Shown here piece after piece: positions 42,579 to 51,990 of a stretch of DNA of 64,000 nucleotides. The stretch is from GSA-30 sp036384435 (GTDB lineage: Bacteria; Pseudomonadota; Gammaproteobacteria; Xanthomonadales; Rhodanobacteraceae). Below the pieces are notes generated by a model. The model had not been told where the DNA came from, did no database searches, and worked only from the letters and a program-made list of their open reading frames with translations. Position numbers and translations under genes: made by a program. The stretch is from the NCBI RefSeq assembly GCF_036384435.1, contig NZ_DASVMI010000146.1:12433-76432 (forward strand). The letters run 5' to 3'. Position 1 is the stretch's first letter. Each line of letters opens with the position of its first letter.

Positions 42579-44666
42579 TCAGCGCACGGTCGCGCCTGGT
42601 TGTGCGCCCTGGTCGGCGTCGAGCAGGAACAAGTCGCTACCGCCTTCCCCCGCTGAAAGGATCATGCCTTCGGACACGCCAAAGCGCATCTTGCGTGCGG
42701 CCAGATTGGCGATGAACACGACGTTGCGGCCGATCAGTTTTTCCGGTTCGCCATAGGCAGCGCGGATGCCCGAGAAGATCTGGCGCTTGCCGAGCGTGCC
42801 GGCATCGAGCTCGAAGCGTAGCAGTTTGTCCGAGCCCTCGACGAATTCGCAGGCCAGGACCTTGCCAATGCGCAGGTCGAGCTTGGCGAAATCGTCGATT
42901 CCAATAGTGGCAGTGGCCGCCGGCTCGGAGGTGGTATTGGAGGTCATGGGTTTTGCAGGTTCCTTGGTTTTGGCGGCAGGTGTAGCCGCTTCCTCGCCCA
43001 ATGACTCCCGTGACGCTTCGACCATGGCCTCCACGTGCTTGGGATCGATGCGCGCAAGGAGCGGTTCGAACGGGTTGACGGTATGGCCGTGCAATGGGGT
43101 GCGCGCGTCGTCGAAGCTGGCGATGGGCGCTCCCAGGAAGTGCTCGGCTGCCTCGACGGTGGCTGGAACAATCGGCTTGAGCAGGCCGGCGAGCAGGCGA
43201 AAAGCCGCCAGCGCAAAGGAGCACACCTGATGCAGTTCAACGCGGCGGGTATCGTCCTTGGCCAGCACCCAGGGCGCCTTGGTAGCGATATGGCCGTTGA
43301 CCAAGTCGGCCATGCTGACGAAGCGCCGGGTTATCTCGGCAAACTCGCCACTTTCGTACAGCGTGTGGATATCGTCGTACTGCGTGAGCAGTGCTTGCCA
43401 CAGGAGGGCTTCCTCCTCGCCGAAAGCGTCAGCGAGCCGGCCCTCGAAGAACTTCTGCACGAAACCTGCCGTGCGGCTGGCGATGTTGACCCACTTGCCA
43501 ACCAGGTGTGAATTGACGCGTTCCTCGAAGGCCTTCAGGTCAAGATCGACGTCCACGGGCGTATCGCCCAGCACGCTGGCGAAGTAATAGCGCAGGAAAT
43601 CCGGGTTGAGGCCGACGTCCAGGTAGGTGCGGGCCATGATGAAGGTGCCGCGCGATTTGGACATCTTCGCGCCGTTGACCGACAGGTAACCGTTGACGTG
43701 CAGTGCGGTGGGCACGCGCAGGCCCGCGCCGTGCAGCATCGCCGGCCAGAACAGACCGTGGAAGTTGATGATGTCCTTGCCGATGAAGTGGTGCATCTCG
43801 GCGCCGCTACCGGGGGCCAGGAAATCGTCGAAGCGGATGCCTGTGCGATCACACAGGTTCTTGAAGCTGGCCAGGTAGCCCACCGGGGCGTCCAGCCACA
43901 CATAGAAGAACTTGCCCGGCGCATCGGGAATCGGGAAGCCGAAGTAAGGCGCGTCACGTGAAATGTCCCAGTCGCGCAGGCCGCTTTCCAGCCACTCATG
44001 GAGCTTGGCGGTCACGCCACTGTTCATGACCGGCTTACCGCCGGTGTACTTGCCGTCGAACCAGTCGCGCAGCAACGCCTCGAACTTGGATAGCTCGAAG
44101 AAATAATGTTCGGTATCGCGCAACACTGGCGTAGCGCCGGACATCACCGAATAGGGATTGATCAGGTCGGTGGGCGCATAGGTGGCGCCGCAGTTTTCGC
44201 AGTTGTCGCCGTACTGGTCGGCTGTGCCACAGCGCGGGCAAGTACCCTTGATGTAGCGGTCAGGCAGGAACATTTCCTTCTGCGGGTCGTACAACTGCTG
44301 GATCGTGCGCTTGGCGATCCGGCCACTGTCACGCAGGCGTGTATAGATCAACGACGCCAGTTCGGCATTCTCGGGCGAATGCGTGGTGTGGTAGTTGTCG
44401 TAGCTGAAATGGAATGCGGCGAAATCCGCCTCATGGCTGGCGCGGATCTGGGCAATGAACGCCTCTGGGGATTTACCGGCCTTTTCGGCCGCCAGCATGA
44501 TCGGCGTGCCGTGTGCGTCGTCGGCGGCTACGAAAATGGTCTCGTTGCCCATCATGCGCTGTGCGCGTACCCAGATGTCGGTCTGGATATAGCCAAGCAT
44601 GTGTCCCAGGTGCAAGGGGCCGTTGGCGTAGGGCAGGGCATGGGTGACGAGAAGTCGACGAGACAT
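42579..44666 (-). CDS. metG: Methionyl-tRNA synthetase
   Basis: A 695-residue class I synthetase. HIGH motif PLHLGHMLGY, a zinc site with four Cys (CPRCG ... CENCG), the KMSKS loop and the anticodon-binding helices are followed by a Pro/Ala/Lys linker (about 560-590). A C-terminal OB-fold (DFAKLDLRIGKVLACEFVEG) serves dimerisation and tRNA binding. It charges tRNA-Met. It is monocistronic, with its own terminator; apbC, often adjacent in relatives, is 4 kb away. Confidence 0.98.
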   Translation of the reverse strand: MSRRLLVTHALPYANGPLHLGHMLGYIQTDIWVRAQRMMGNETIFVAADDAHGTPIMLAAEKAGKSPEAFIAQIRASHEADFAAFHFSYDNYHTTHSPENAELASLIYTRLRDSGRIAKRTIQQLYDPQKEMFLPDRYIKGTCPRCGTADQYGDNCENCGATYAPTDLINPYSVMSGATPVLRDTEHYFFELSKFEALLRDWFDGKYTGGKPVMNSGVTAKLHEWLESGLRDWDISRDAPYFGFPIPDAPGKFFYVWLDAPVGYLASFKNLCDRTGIRFDDFLAPGSGAEMHHFIGKDIINFHGLFWPAMLHGAGLRVPTALHVNGYLSVNGAKMSKSRGTFIMARTYLDVGLNPDFLRYYFASVLGDTPVDVDLDLKAFEERVNSHLVGKWVNIASRTAGFVQKFFEGRLADAFGEEEALLWQALLTQYDDIHTLYESGEFAEITRRFVSMADLVNGHIATKAPWVLAKDDTRRVELHQVCSFALAAFRLLAGLLKPIVPATVEAAEHFLGAPIASFDDARTPLHGHTVNPFEPLLARIDPKHVEAMVEASRESLGEEAATPAAKTKEPAKPMTSNTTSEPAATATIGIDDFAKLDLRIGKVLACEFVEGSDKLLRFELDAGTLGKRQIFSGIRAAYGEPEKLIGRNVVFIANLAARKMRFGVSEGMILSAGEGGSDLFLLDADQGAQPGATVR

Positions 44667-44696
44667 TATCCAGTTCGCTGTGTGGCTAGCGTTTCA

Positions 44697-45254
44697 TTAT
44701 GGCATGCGGCGTTGCGGCATTTGTCGGCGCGCGGCGCGTCGACGCCCTGCGATCCATGCCAGTCCGGCCAGTCCGGCGGTCGGTAGCACCACCCATGTCA
44801 GCTCCGAACCGATCACAACCAACCCGCGGGCACTGAAGAAACGGGCGCCGATCGGTGAGACTTCGATGGGGCGCCACGGGAGGAAATACCGATGATCGTC
44901 CATCGGCCAGGCCAGTGCCACACCGAGTCCGCCATTGGTACATGCATCGAGCAGCGGGTGCGACAAGGCAGCCAAGGCGACAAAGCCGAATGCCCGCCAT
45001 GGTGTGGTGAGCAATAAGCGATGCGATGCCGCCGCCAGGCAGGCGACAGCCAGGGCGAAAGCGATTGAATGCGCAGCGCCACGGTGTCCGAAATCGCTGG
45101 CATAGGCGATGCCGAGTTTGAAACCGACCGTGTCGGCGTCGGGCAGCATTGCCGCGATGGCGCCGGTCGCGAGCAGGCGCCCGCTGACGCATTTACGGCC
45201 CGCGACGCCGCCAAGCAGCAGTGGTACGGCAGCGTGCGTAAAGATGCTTGGCAT
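44697..45254 (-). CDS. YdjM-like membrane-bound metal-dependent hydrolase
   Basis: A 185-residue protein of the YdjM/DUF457 type. Conserved MPSIFTHAAVP, DADTVGF, DFGHRGAAHS and HPLLDACTNGG supply His/Asp residues for a membrane-embedded metal site, and 3-4 helices are predicted. The ATG at 45254 is chosen as it begins the family N-terminus. In E. coli ydjM is LexA-controlled; I see no SOS box here. Its substrate is unknown. Confidence 0.82.
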   Translation of the reverse strand: MPSIFTHAAVPLLLGGVAGRKCVSGRLLATGAIAAMLPDADTVGFKLGIAYASDFGHRGAAHSIAFALAVACLAAASHRLLLTTPWRAFGFVALAALSHPLLDACTNGGLGVALAWPMDDHRYFLPWRPIEVSPIGARFFSARGLVVIGSELTWVVLPTAGLAGLAWIAGRRRAARRQMPQRRMP

Positions 45255-45385
45255 TCGGGCGTCCTGTTCCCCGGCGGTGGTAAAGCATGCCTGCGTCAGC
45301 AACGGGAGGCTAGTCGTTGCGATTGCACGTTTATGCGTATTTGTTTATATTTATTCCGAATCTTGCGGTATATATAGGTCTTGAC

Positions 45386-46546
45386 GTGATCTCCCCTCAT
45401 GCATCTCCTGCCTTGCCGGCTGTTCCCTTGAAGGAAGCCAGACGTGCCACCCGACTGATCTTCCTGCTTGCCGGTATGGCGATGTCCAGTTGGGCGCCCA
45501 TGGTGCCTTATGCCAAATCCCGCCTCGGCCTGGACAATGCGCAACTGGGCCTGATGCTGTTGGCTTTCGGTGGCGGCTCGATGGCTTCAATGCCTTTCAT
45601 GGGGTGGTTGAGCCATCGGTTCGGCAACCGCCGTGTCATCCTGGTGTCCTGTGCGCTGGTGTGTTTGGCGATGCCGTGGCTGGCCTGGGCGCCGAGCATT
45701 CCCTTGCTTACGGCAGCGCTGCTTTATTTTGGCGTGACGCTCGGTGCCGTAGATGTGGCGATGAACGTGCACGCGGTCGAGGTGGAGCGCCTGGATGGCC
45801 GCATGCTGATGTCCGGATTCCATGGTCTGTTCAGCCTGGGTGGGTTGACGGGAGCGGCGGTTGTCAGTGGCTTATTGGCGGTCGGGGCTCCGTTATTGGC
45901 GGTCGCTCCGGTCATTTCGCTACTGCTGGCGCTCATTGTCTGGACACAGCGGCACCACCTGCTCGACGAAGTGCATGACGATGCGCCCAAGGCTCCCATG
46001 CGCATGCCTGGAGCCATGGCATTGCTCCTGGGCATGCTGTGTTTTGCCAGTTTCATGGCCGAGGGTTCCATGCTGGATTGGAGCGCGGTGTTCCTGCGCG
46101 ATTTTCGCGGCGTGGCGGCGAGTGCGGCGGGCGTCGGCTTTGCGTGTTTCTCGGTGGCGATGGCCTGCGGCCGGCTCACGGGTGACCGCTTGATCGCGCG
46201 GCTCGGGCCGGTGCGTGTCGTGCGCTTGGGCGCAGGCCTGGCCGCGCTTGGTTTTGCCGCGGTTGCTGCGTTGCCCTGGTCGGCGGCATCCATGGTTGGC
46301 TATATCCTGATCGGACTGGGTGCATCCAACATCGTGCCGGTCATGTTCAGTGCCGCAGGTCGCCTTCCTGGTAATAGCCCGGCCATTTCCCTGGCTGCCG
46401 TCACGGTGCTGGGTTACGCCGGCATGCTGAGCGGTCCGGCGCTGATCGGCTTCATTGCCCATGCGACCAGCCTGCCCTGGGGCATGGTTTTCCTGGCGGG
46501 TATCCTGGCTATGGTTTCGGCTTCCGCGAGGATCGTGCGCCGATGA
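45386..46546 (+). CDS. MFS transporter, YbjJ-like
   Basis: A 386-residue major-facilitator protein with about 12 helices. The start region RRATRLIFLLAGMAMSSWAP and the GWLSHRFGNRR loop are typical. I chose the GTG at 45386, which has AGGT 7 nt before it; an ATG at 45317 would add AT-rich, promoter-like sequence. It heads a three-gene operon with a HAD phosphatase and a DeoR regulator (overlaps of 4 and 8 bp), the same partners as E. coli ybjI-ybjJ. The substrate is not known; sugar or sugar-like compounds are likely. Confidence 0.85.
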   Translation: MISPHASPALPAVPLKEARRATRLIFLLAGMAMSSWAPMVPYAKSRLGLDNAQLGLMLLAFGGGSMASMPFMGWLSHRFGNRRVILVSCALVCLAMPWLAWAPSIPLLTAALLYFGVTLGAVDVAMNVHAVEVERLDGRMLMSGFHGLFSLGGLTGAAVVSGLLAVGAPLLAVAPVISLLLALIVWTQRHHLLDEVHDDAPKAPMRMPGAMALLLGMLCFASFMAEGSMLDWSAVFLRDFRGVAASAAGVGFACFSVAMACGRLTGDRLIARLGPVRVVRLGAGLAALGFAAVAALPWSAASMVGYILIGLGASNIVPVMFSAAGRLPGNSPAISLAAVTVLGYAGMLSGPALIGFIAHATSLPWGMVFLAGILAMVSASARIVRR

Positions 46547-47184
46547 ATCACTCCGTGAATATCGATACCGTCGTATTCGATCTCGGTGGCGTATTGATCG
46601 ACTGGAATCCGCGATATCTGTATCGCCAGTTGTTCGACGATGAGCAGGCCATGGAGCACTTCCTGGCCCACATCTGCAACGGTGAGTGGAATGAGCAGCA
46701 GGACGCAGGGCGCCCCTGGCACGAGGCGGTGGCGACCCTCAGTGCGCGGCATCCGGAGCACGCCGAGCGCATCGCTGCGTATTGGCATCGCTGGGAGGAA
46801 ACCCTGGGCGATGCGATCGAGGAAACGGTTCGATTGCTGGCAGCCTTGAAGCGCAGGGGCGTACGCCTGTATGCGCTGACCAACTGGTCCGGCGAAACCT
46901 TCCCCGTGGCGCGCCGACGCTTTGCCTTCCTGGCATGGTTCGAGGGTATCGTGGTGTCGGGCGATGAGCGGCTAATCAAGCCCGATCCGCAGATTTTCCA
47001 GCGACTGCTTTCGCGCTATGCCATCGACCCGGCCAGGGCGTTGTATATCGACGATGCCCAGCGCAACGTACAGGCCGCTGCCGCCCTGGGCATGCAAGCA
47101 TGCTGGTTTCGCGATGCCACGGCGCTGCGTGATCGATTGTTGGCCTTGAATTTGTTGACCGCCGAAGAGGTAGACCATGGCTAG
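46543..47184 (+). CDS. HAD-family phosphatase
   Basis: A 213-residue HAD hydrolase with motif I FDLGGVLIDW (nucleophile Asp13; the usual second Asp is replaced by Gly, as in YihX), motif II ALTNWSG, motif III Lys in LIKPDPQIF and motif IV YIDDAQRNV. The family removes phosphate from small sugar phosphates such as glucose-1-phosphate. It overlaps the MFS stop and the regulator start, so it probably acts on the same compound. Confidence 0.9.
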   Translation: MNHSVNIDTVVFDLGGVLIDWNPRYLYRQLFDDEQAMEHFLAHICNGEWNEQQDAGRPWHEAVATLSARHPEHAERIAAYWHRWEETLGDAIEETVRLLAALKRRGVRLYALTNWSGETFPVARRRFAFLAWFEGIVVSGDERLIKPDPQIFQRLLSRYAIDPARALYIDDAQRNVQAAAALGMQACWFRDATALRDRLLALNLLTAEEVDHG

Positions 47185-47980
47185 GCCACGCAGCGCAGAC
47201 ATCACGGCCGGTGGGGATACCTTGCCGCAGGAGCGCCAGCAATGGATTGTTCAGCGGCTGCGAAGTCACGGTCGCGTGGTCGCCGCTGAACTGGCTGCGG
47301 AATTCGAGGTGTCGGAGGATTCCATCCGGCGTGACCTGCGCGAACTTGCCGCGCAGGGATTATGCAAACGTGTCTACGGCGGTGCGCTGCCACTGCCGCC
47401 TGGCGGCACTCCGCTCAAGCAGCGACGCCACGAGGATACGGCGCGCAAGCAGACTCTCGCGCGCAAAGCGGTGACGCTGGTGCGCCGCGGACAGATCCTG
47501 CTTATCGATGCGGGTAGCACCAACGCGGCCATTGCCGAAGCGTTGCCTGAGCGTTTTGGCCTGACCGTGATCACCAATGCTCCTGATATCGCGCAGGTCC
47601 TGATGGAACGCGAGGGGTTCGACATCCTGCTGATTGGCGGACGCGTGGATCAGCGCACGGGCGCCACCATGGGGGCGCAGGCACTGTTGGAAATCCAGCG
47701 CATTCGCGCGGACCTGTGCTTTCCGGGCGCCTGTGCCATCGACGCCGAGACGGGCCTGTGGGGATTCGAGAGCGAGGAAACCCTGCTCAAGCGCGCGATG
47801 ATCGAGGCCTGCGGCGAAACCGTGGTTGTCGTGACCGATGGCAAACTGGGAACCGTCGCGAACCATCGAGCTGCGGGTGTTCAGGATGTGCAGCACCTGG
47901 TGGTGGAACATGACGCCGAACCATCGCTGGTTAACGCCTTCATCGCCCGGGGGGTCGCGGTGCATCGGGCCGATGCCTGA
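47177..47980 (+). CDS. DeoR/GlpR-family transcriptional regulator
   Basis: A 267-residue repressor. Residues about 15-70 form a DeoR helix-turn-helix (LAAEFEVSEDSIRRDLRELA, then RVYGGALP). The C-terminus is the DeoRC sugar-phosphate sensor (LLIDAGSTNAAIAEAL ... VVTDGKLGT). Such proteins respond to phosphorylated sugars. It likely represses its own operon with the transporter and phosphatase; an operator was not identified. Confidence 0.93.
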   Translation: MARPRSADITAGGDTLPQERQQWIVQRLRSHGRVVAAELAAEFEVSEDSIRRDLRELAAQGLCKRVYGGALPLPPGGTPLKQRRHEDTARKQTLARKAVTLVRRGQILLIDAGSTNAAIAEALPERFGLTVITNAPDIAQVLMEREGFDILLIGGRVDQRTGATMGAQALLEIQRIRADLCFPGACAIDAETGLWGFESEETLLKRAMIEACGETVVVVTDGKLGTVANHRAAGVQDVQHLVVEHDAEPSLVNAFIARGVAVHRADA

Positions 47981-47983
47981 GCG

Positions 47984-48011
47984 GGAGCCGGCCAGGTCCT
48001 GGCCGGTCTCC
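47984..48011. terminator. Hairpin between convergent deoR and DUF2147 genes
   Basis: A 9-bp perfect stem CCGGCCAGG/CCTGGCCGG extended by GGAG/CTCC, just after the regulator stop. No U-run is present, so its role as a terminator is likely but not certain. Confidence 0.5.
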
Positions 48012-48023
48012 TTCGAAAAGGCC

Positions 48024-48470
48024 TTACTCCTGGCGTTCCCAGATCTGGCTGCGCCCGATTAGCGAAAAGCCGATGTAGCCGTGCACGTCGAGCTTCTTGC
48101 CGCCTTCGGTGGTTTGCAGCTTGACCTTATAGGTCTTGCCGTTCTTGGGGTCCAGGATCTTGCCGCCATCCCACACGTCGCCGTCCTGCTTGACGCCCCA
48201 CAAGATCACCATGCCTTCGATCGGCTTGTCCTTGCGCTCGCCGTCGCAGGCCTTGCAGACCGGATGCGGACCTTCATCCGATTGCAGTACTTGCAGCACC
48301 TTGCCCTGCAATTGGCCATTCACCTCGGAGATCTCGACGATCGATTTGGGCTTGTGCGTGGTGTCGTCGATGGTTCTCCAGGTACCCACCGGGCTGTTGT
48401 CGGCGGCATGGCTCAGACCTGCGGCCAGCAGCAATCCGGCGAGCGTGGCTAGGCGAAGCGTTGCTTTCAT
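48024..48470 (-). CDS. DUF2147 secreted protein
   Basis: A 148-residue exported protein with a signal peptide (1-21, SHAADN). The mature part fits DUF2147: PVGTWRTIDD, VCKACDGERKDKPIEGM, WDGGKILDPKNGKTYKVKL and LDVHGYIG near the end. The domain is a small lipocalin-like barrel; its role is unknown. The ATG at 48470 is used because AGAGG lies 6 nt before it. Confidence 0.9.
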   Translation of the reverse strand: MKATLRLATLAGLLLAAGLSHAADNSPVGTWRTIDDTTHKPKSIVEISEVNGQLQGKVLQVLQSDEGPHPVCKACDGERKDKPIEGMVILWGVKQDGDVWDGGKILDPKNGKTYKVKLQTTEGGKKLDVHGYIGFSLIGRSQIWERQE

Positions 48471-48601
48471 GGACATCCTCTTGATCCGTACGAAAGAGTA
48501 CGGATCGAGCCTGCCCAGCCCGGTCCGGAGGGTCAAGCTGCAATGCGGCAGGCACCGGGCTGGCATAATGGACGATCCGTCCCCCAAATGTTCCCGAACT
48601 C

Positions 48602-49690
48602 ATGACACAGGCCAGTGAAGCCTTGGTACGCCGCCTGCTCGGCGAGTTGATCGATCCCCATACCGGCAAGCCGGTCGGCGAGGATATTCGCGCAGTCGGC
48701 GTCGATGGCGATCGCGTTTCCGTGGACATCCAGCTCGGCTATCCGAGCGAGGGAAGTGCGCAAGAGCTGGTCGGGCAGGTTCGCGCTACGCTGGAGGCCG
48801 ATCCGGCCATCGCCTCGGCCGCCGTATCCCTGGGAAGCCGCGTCCATGCGCACAAGGTGCAAGCTACGCTGGCGCCGCTTTCCAATGTAAGGAACATCAT
48901 CGTCGTTGCCTCGGGCAAGGGCGGGGTGGGCAAGTCCACCGTGTCGGTCAACCTGGCATTGGCGCTGGTGGCCGAGGGCGCACGGGTCGGCATTCTGGAT
49001 GCCGACATCTATGGCCCCAGCCAGCCACGCATGCTGGGCATCTCGGGCAAGCCCGAGTCGCCGGACGGCAAGACCATCATTCCCATGTCCGCGCACGGCT
49101 TGCAGGCCATGTCGATCGGGTTCCTGGTCGATGAGGAAACCCCGATGATCTGGCGTGGCCCGATGGTGACCCAGGCCATGCTCCAATTGCTGAACGATTC
49201 GCGCTGGGAGCAGTTGGACTACCTGATTGTCGACCTGCCGCCTGGCACGGGTGACATCCAATTGACTCTATCCCAGAAAGTGCCGGTGGCTGGAGCGGTG
49301 ATTGTGACCACGCCCCAGGATATCGCCTTGCTCGATGCGCGCAAGGCTTTGAAAATGTTCGAAAAGGTTGAGATTCCGGTGCTCGGCGTGGTGGAAAACA
49401 TGGCCACTCACGTGTGCACGCAGTGCGGCCACGAGGAACACATCTTTGGCGAGGGCGGCGGTCAGCGCATGGCCGAGCAATACGGCGTGGCCTACCTGGG
49501 ATCGTTGCCGCTGGATATCCGTATCCGCGAGCAAGCCGATGGTGGTACACCGACCGTGGCGGCGATGCCCGATTCCGACCTGGCCGCGCGCTATCGCGAG
49601 ATTGCGCGAAACGCCGCCGGCCGCCTGTCACGGCAACCACGCAACAAGTCGCTTGGCCTTGGCAAGATCGTAGTCCAGGGCGCGCCGTGA
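48602..49690 (+). CDS. apbC: Iron-sulfur cluster carrier ATPase (Mrp/ApbC)
   Basis: A 362-residue P-loop ATPase. An N-terminal MIP18-like domain (about 5-75) precedes a deviant Walker A GKGGVGKST and a C-terminal Cys pair VCTQCGHEEHIFGEGGG that holds a bridging Fe-S cluster. It carries clusters to apoproteins. The stop overlaps the FMN reductase start by 4 bp (GTGA). Confidence 0.96.
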   Translation: MTQASEALVRRLLGELIDPHTGKPVGEDIRAVGVDGDRVSVDIQLGYPSEGSAQELVGQVRATLEADPAIASAAVSLGSRVHAHKVQATLAPLSNVRNIIVVASGKGGVGKSTVSVNLALALVAEGARVGILDADIYGPSQPRMLGISGKPESPDGKTIIPMSAHGLQAMSIGFLVDEETPMIWRGPMVTQAMLQLLNDSRWEQLDYLIVDLPPGTGDIQLTLSQKVPVAGAVIVTTPQDIALLDARKALKMFEKVEIPVLGVVENMATHVCTQCGHEEHIFGEGGGQRMAEQYGVAYLGSLPLDIRIREQADGGTPTVAAMPDSDLAARYREIARNAAGRLSRQPRNKSLGLGKIVVQGAP

Positions 49691-50241
49691 GCGTGGAGCC
49701 CCGGCGGGTGCTGGGCTTGTGCGGCAGCCTGCGCAAGGTATCGGCTAACCGGGCGTTCCTGGAGGCGGCGCGCGAGCTGGCGCCGCCGGAACTGGACATC
49801 GTTATCCACGACGGGCTGGGCCGGTTGCCGTTGTTCAATCCCGACGAGGAGATCGAGCCGCTGCCACCTGTCGTGGCGGCATTGCGCGAGGCGGTCGCGG
49901 TGAGCGATGTCCTGCTCATCGCTTGCCCGGAATACGCCCATGGTATCCCTGGGCCGTTCAAGAACCTGCTCGACTGGCTGGTCGGTAGCCTGGAGTTTCC
50001 GGGTAAGGCTGTCTTGCAGGTCAATACGTCCGGGCGCGAATCCCACCATGCGCAAGCGGCCTTGCGTGAGGTGCTGTTGACGATGTCGGCACACATGCTT
50101 GCGGCCGAGCCACTCCCTGTCCCGTTGCCGGGGGCTGGATGCGACTGTGCGTCGGTGCTGGATGACCCTGGCAGGCGCCGAAGCGTGCAGGCGGTCCTGA
50201 GCGCGTTGATGGCGTCATGTCCGTCACCGGCTGGCGGATGA
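49687..50241 (+). CDS. NADPH-dependent FMN reductase-like flavoprotein
   Basis: A 184-residue flavodoxin-fold enzyme. The FMN phosphate loop is LCGSLRKVSANRAFL, and CPEYAHGIPGPFKNLLDW is the family core (usually PEYN; here PEYA). It likely reduces quinones, azo dyes or FMN using NAD(P)H. The GTG at 49687 overlaps the apbC stop; a second GTG lies 6 bp on. Confidence 0.88.
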   Translation: MSVEPRRVLGLCGSLRKVSANRAFLEAARELAPPELDIVIHDGLGRLPLFNPDEEIEPLPPVVAALREAVAVSDVLLIACPEYAHGIPGPFKNLLDWLVGSLEFPGKAVLQVNTSGRESHHAQAALREVLLTMSAHMLAAEPLPVPLPGAGCDCASVLDDPGRRRSVQAVLSALMASCPSPAGG

Positions 50242-50311
50242 TTGGCAGTTTCCGTTATTTTTGTCTTTTTGCGCCGGCCATGACCGGCCACCTGCCCATC
50301 CTGGAGCACGC

Positions 50312-50878
50312 GTGAGCATTAAATCGGACAAGTGGATCCGCCGCATGGCGGAGCAGCACGGCATGATCGAGCCGTTCGAACCCGGACAGGTCAAGGTGCG
50401 TGATAACCAGAAACTGGTGTCCTATGGCACGTCCAGTTACGGCTATGACGTGCGTTGCGCACGCGAGTTCAAGATCTTTACGAACATCAACTCCACCATC
50501 GTCGATCCCAAGGCCTTCGATCCGACCAGTTTCGTCGACGTGCAAGCCGATGTGTGCATCATTCCGCCCAACTCCTTCGCCCTGGCACGCACGGTGGAGT
50601 ACTTTCGTATTCCTCGCAAGGTGCTGACGATCTGCCTGGGCAAGAGCACATATGCGCGCTGCGGCATCATCGTCAATGTGACGCCCCTGGAGCCGGAGTG
50701 GGAAGGCCACGTCACGCTGGAGTTCTCCAATACGACGCCGTTACCCGCAAAAATCTACGCCAACGAAGGCGTGGCGCAGATGCTGTTCCTGGAGTCGGAC
50801 GAAGAGTGCGAGACCAGTTACAAGGATCGCGGTGGAAAATACCAGGGCCAGCAAGGCGTTACCCTGCCTCGCACCTGA
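50312..50878 (+). CDS. dcd: dCTP deaminase
   Basis: A 188-residue enzyme making dUTP from dCTP for thymidylate synthesis. The catalytic segments GKSTYARCG and VTPLEPEWEGHVTLE, and the dNTP loops SYGTSSYGYDVR, are present. The GTG at 50312 gives the usual N-terminus (SIKSDKWIRRMAEQ) and has GGAG 5 nt before it. Confidence 0.96.
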   Translation: MSIKSDKWIRRMAEQHGMIEPFEPGQVKVRDNQKLVSYGTSSYGYDVRCAREFKIFTNINSTIVDPKAFDPTSFVDVQADVCIIPPNSFALARTVEYFRIPRKVLTICLGKSTYARCGIIVNVTPLEPEWEGHVTLEFSNTTPLPAKIYANEGVAQMLFLESDEECETSYKDRGGKYQGQQGVTLPRT

Positions 50879-50980
50879 GCTGAACGTGTTCTGCCCGGCA
50901 ACGCGGCACGGTGCCCGGGCGGCGCTACACTTGCCGACGTTTCGTTACAACGCTTACCGCATTGAATGCAGGAGATCCGC

Positions 50981-51466
50981 ATGATTCGTTTTTCCACGCT
51001 GCTGACCCGGATCGCCGGGGCGATCGTGCTGGCCAGCATGCTGGTCCTGGCTGGTTGCCATCGTGGCGATACCAAGATCGCCACCGACCAGATGAAGGGT
51101 CAGTTCGACATGACCATCCAGGCCTACAAGAGCGGCCAGTTCTTGGTCGATGGTGCAGCGCTGTCCGCGCTCGACACGGGTAGCCACTTTGCCTACCTGA
51201 AAGACCAGGGCCGTCTGCCCAAGACGGTATTGCTGGTGCGCAGCGACGACTCGAAGATCCGCAAGCAGCATCTGGAATTCATGGCGCGCATGCAGCTCGA
51301 TTACGGTTTCACCGTCTACTACGACGACGGTGGCACCTTGAAGCGCATGAATGCGGTCGATACGAAGGCCCGCGATCTTGAGGACTACCATGCGCCTGTC
51401 AAGCAGAACGATGAAATGAAGGGCAAGGAAGCGAGCAGCCCAAGCAGCCCCGGTCGCGGTTACTGA
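50981..51466 (+). CDS. Lipoprotein of unknown function
   Basis: A 161-residue protein with a lipobox L-V-L-A-G-C near residue 24. The mature region is hydrophilic; part (LPKTVLLVRSDDSKIRKQHLEFMARMQ) looks like an alpha/beta element, and the C-terminus is low-complexity Ser/Pro/Gly. The ATG at 50981 has GGAG 6 nt before it. I do not recognise the family. Confidence 0.72.
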   Translation: MIRFSTLLTRIAGAIVLASMLVLAGCHRGDTKIATDQMKGQFDMTIQAYKSGQFLVDGAALSALDTGSHFAYLKDQGRLPKTVLLVRSDDSKIRKQHLEFMARMQLDYGFTVYYDDGGTLKRMNAVDTKARDLEDYHAPVKQNDEMKGKEASSPSSPGRGY

Positions 51467-51479
51467 TCGAGCCCTTCCC

Positions 51480-51514
51480 GTCGGCGTCTACCTGTCCCCA
51501 GGTATGGCGCCGAC
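51480..51514. terminator. Long hairpin between convergent genes
   Basis: An outer stem GTCGGCG/CGCCGAC and an inner stem TACCTG/CAGGTA close a TCCC loop, 14 bp after the lipoprotein stop. There is no U-run, so it may end transcription only in part. Confidence 0.4.
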
Positions 51515-51579
51515 AGATCCAACAAAGCCTTTGCTGAAGTGCCCGGCCTGCCATCCGGCTTGCCTGGCTTTTTTACAGA

Positions 51580-51990
51580 TCAGCCGGTCAGGCAGGCTTT
51601 CAGCGACGCGATGCGCTCATCGAGCGCCTTTTCATCATAAGCCTGCGCGGGGCCGCTGCCCCATACCGGGCCTGGCCATGCCGCGTCTCCCTCGCATCGA
51701 GCCACCACGTGCACGTGCAACTGGCGAACGATATTGCCCAGCGCACCGATATTGAGCTTGTCGCATGGAGCGACCATGCGTAGCGCGGCACCGGCCCGTT
51801 GTACCTCGTGCCAGAGCAGGCCTTGCGCATCCGGCGACAGGTCGTCGATCTCGCTCATGCCATGCCTGCGCGGTACAAGCACGAGCCAGGCGAAGCGCGC
51901 ATCATTCATCAGCAGCACGTCGCAAAGCGTCCATGAGGCGATGTGGCAAGTGTCGTTGCGCAAGCGCGGATCGAGTTCGAAGGGAGTCAT
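51580..51990 (-). CDS. HIT-family protein
   Basis: A 136-residue nucleotide-binding protein. The HIT triad appears as Q-L-H-V-H-V-V (His92 and His94, the first His replaced by Gln90), followed by ARCEGDAAWPGPVWG, a pattern seen in a proteobacterial HIT branch. It may hydrolyse nucleotide phosphoramidates or dinucleotides. The start overlaps the dienelactone hydrolase stop by 4 bp. Confidence 0.88.
   Translation of the reverse strand: MTPFELDPRLRNDTCHIASWTLCDVLLMNDARFAWLVLVPRRHGMSEIDDLSPDAQGLLWHEVQRAGAALRMVAPCDKLNIGALGNIVRQLHVHVVARCEGDAAWPGPVWGSGPAQAYDEKALDERIASLKACLTG

Noticed and set aside
45317..45385. Upstream ATG for the MFS gene giving 23 more residues
   Set aside because: The added part is AT-rich, aromatic and looks like translated promoter DNA; the GTG at 45386 has a better ribosome site.
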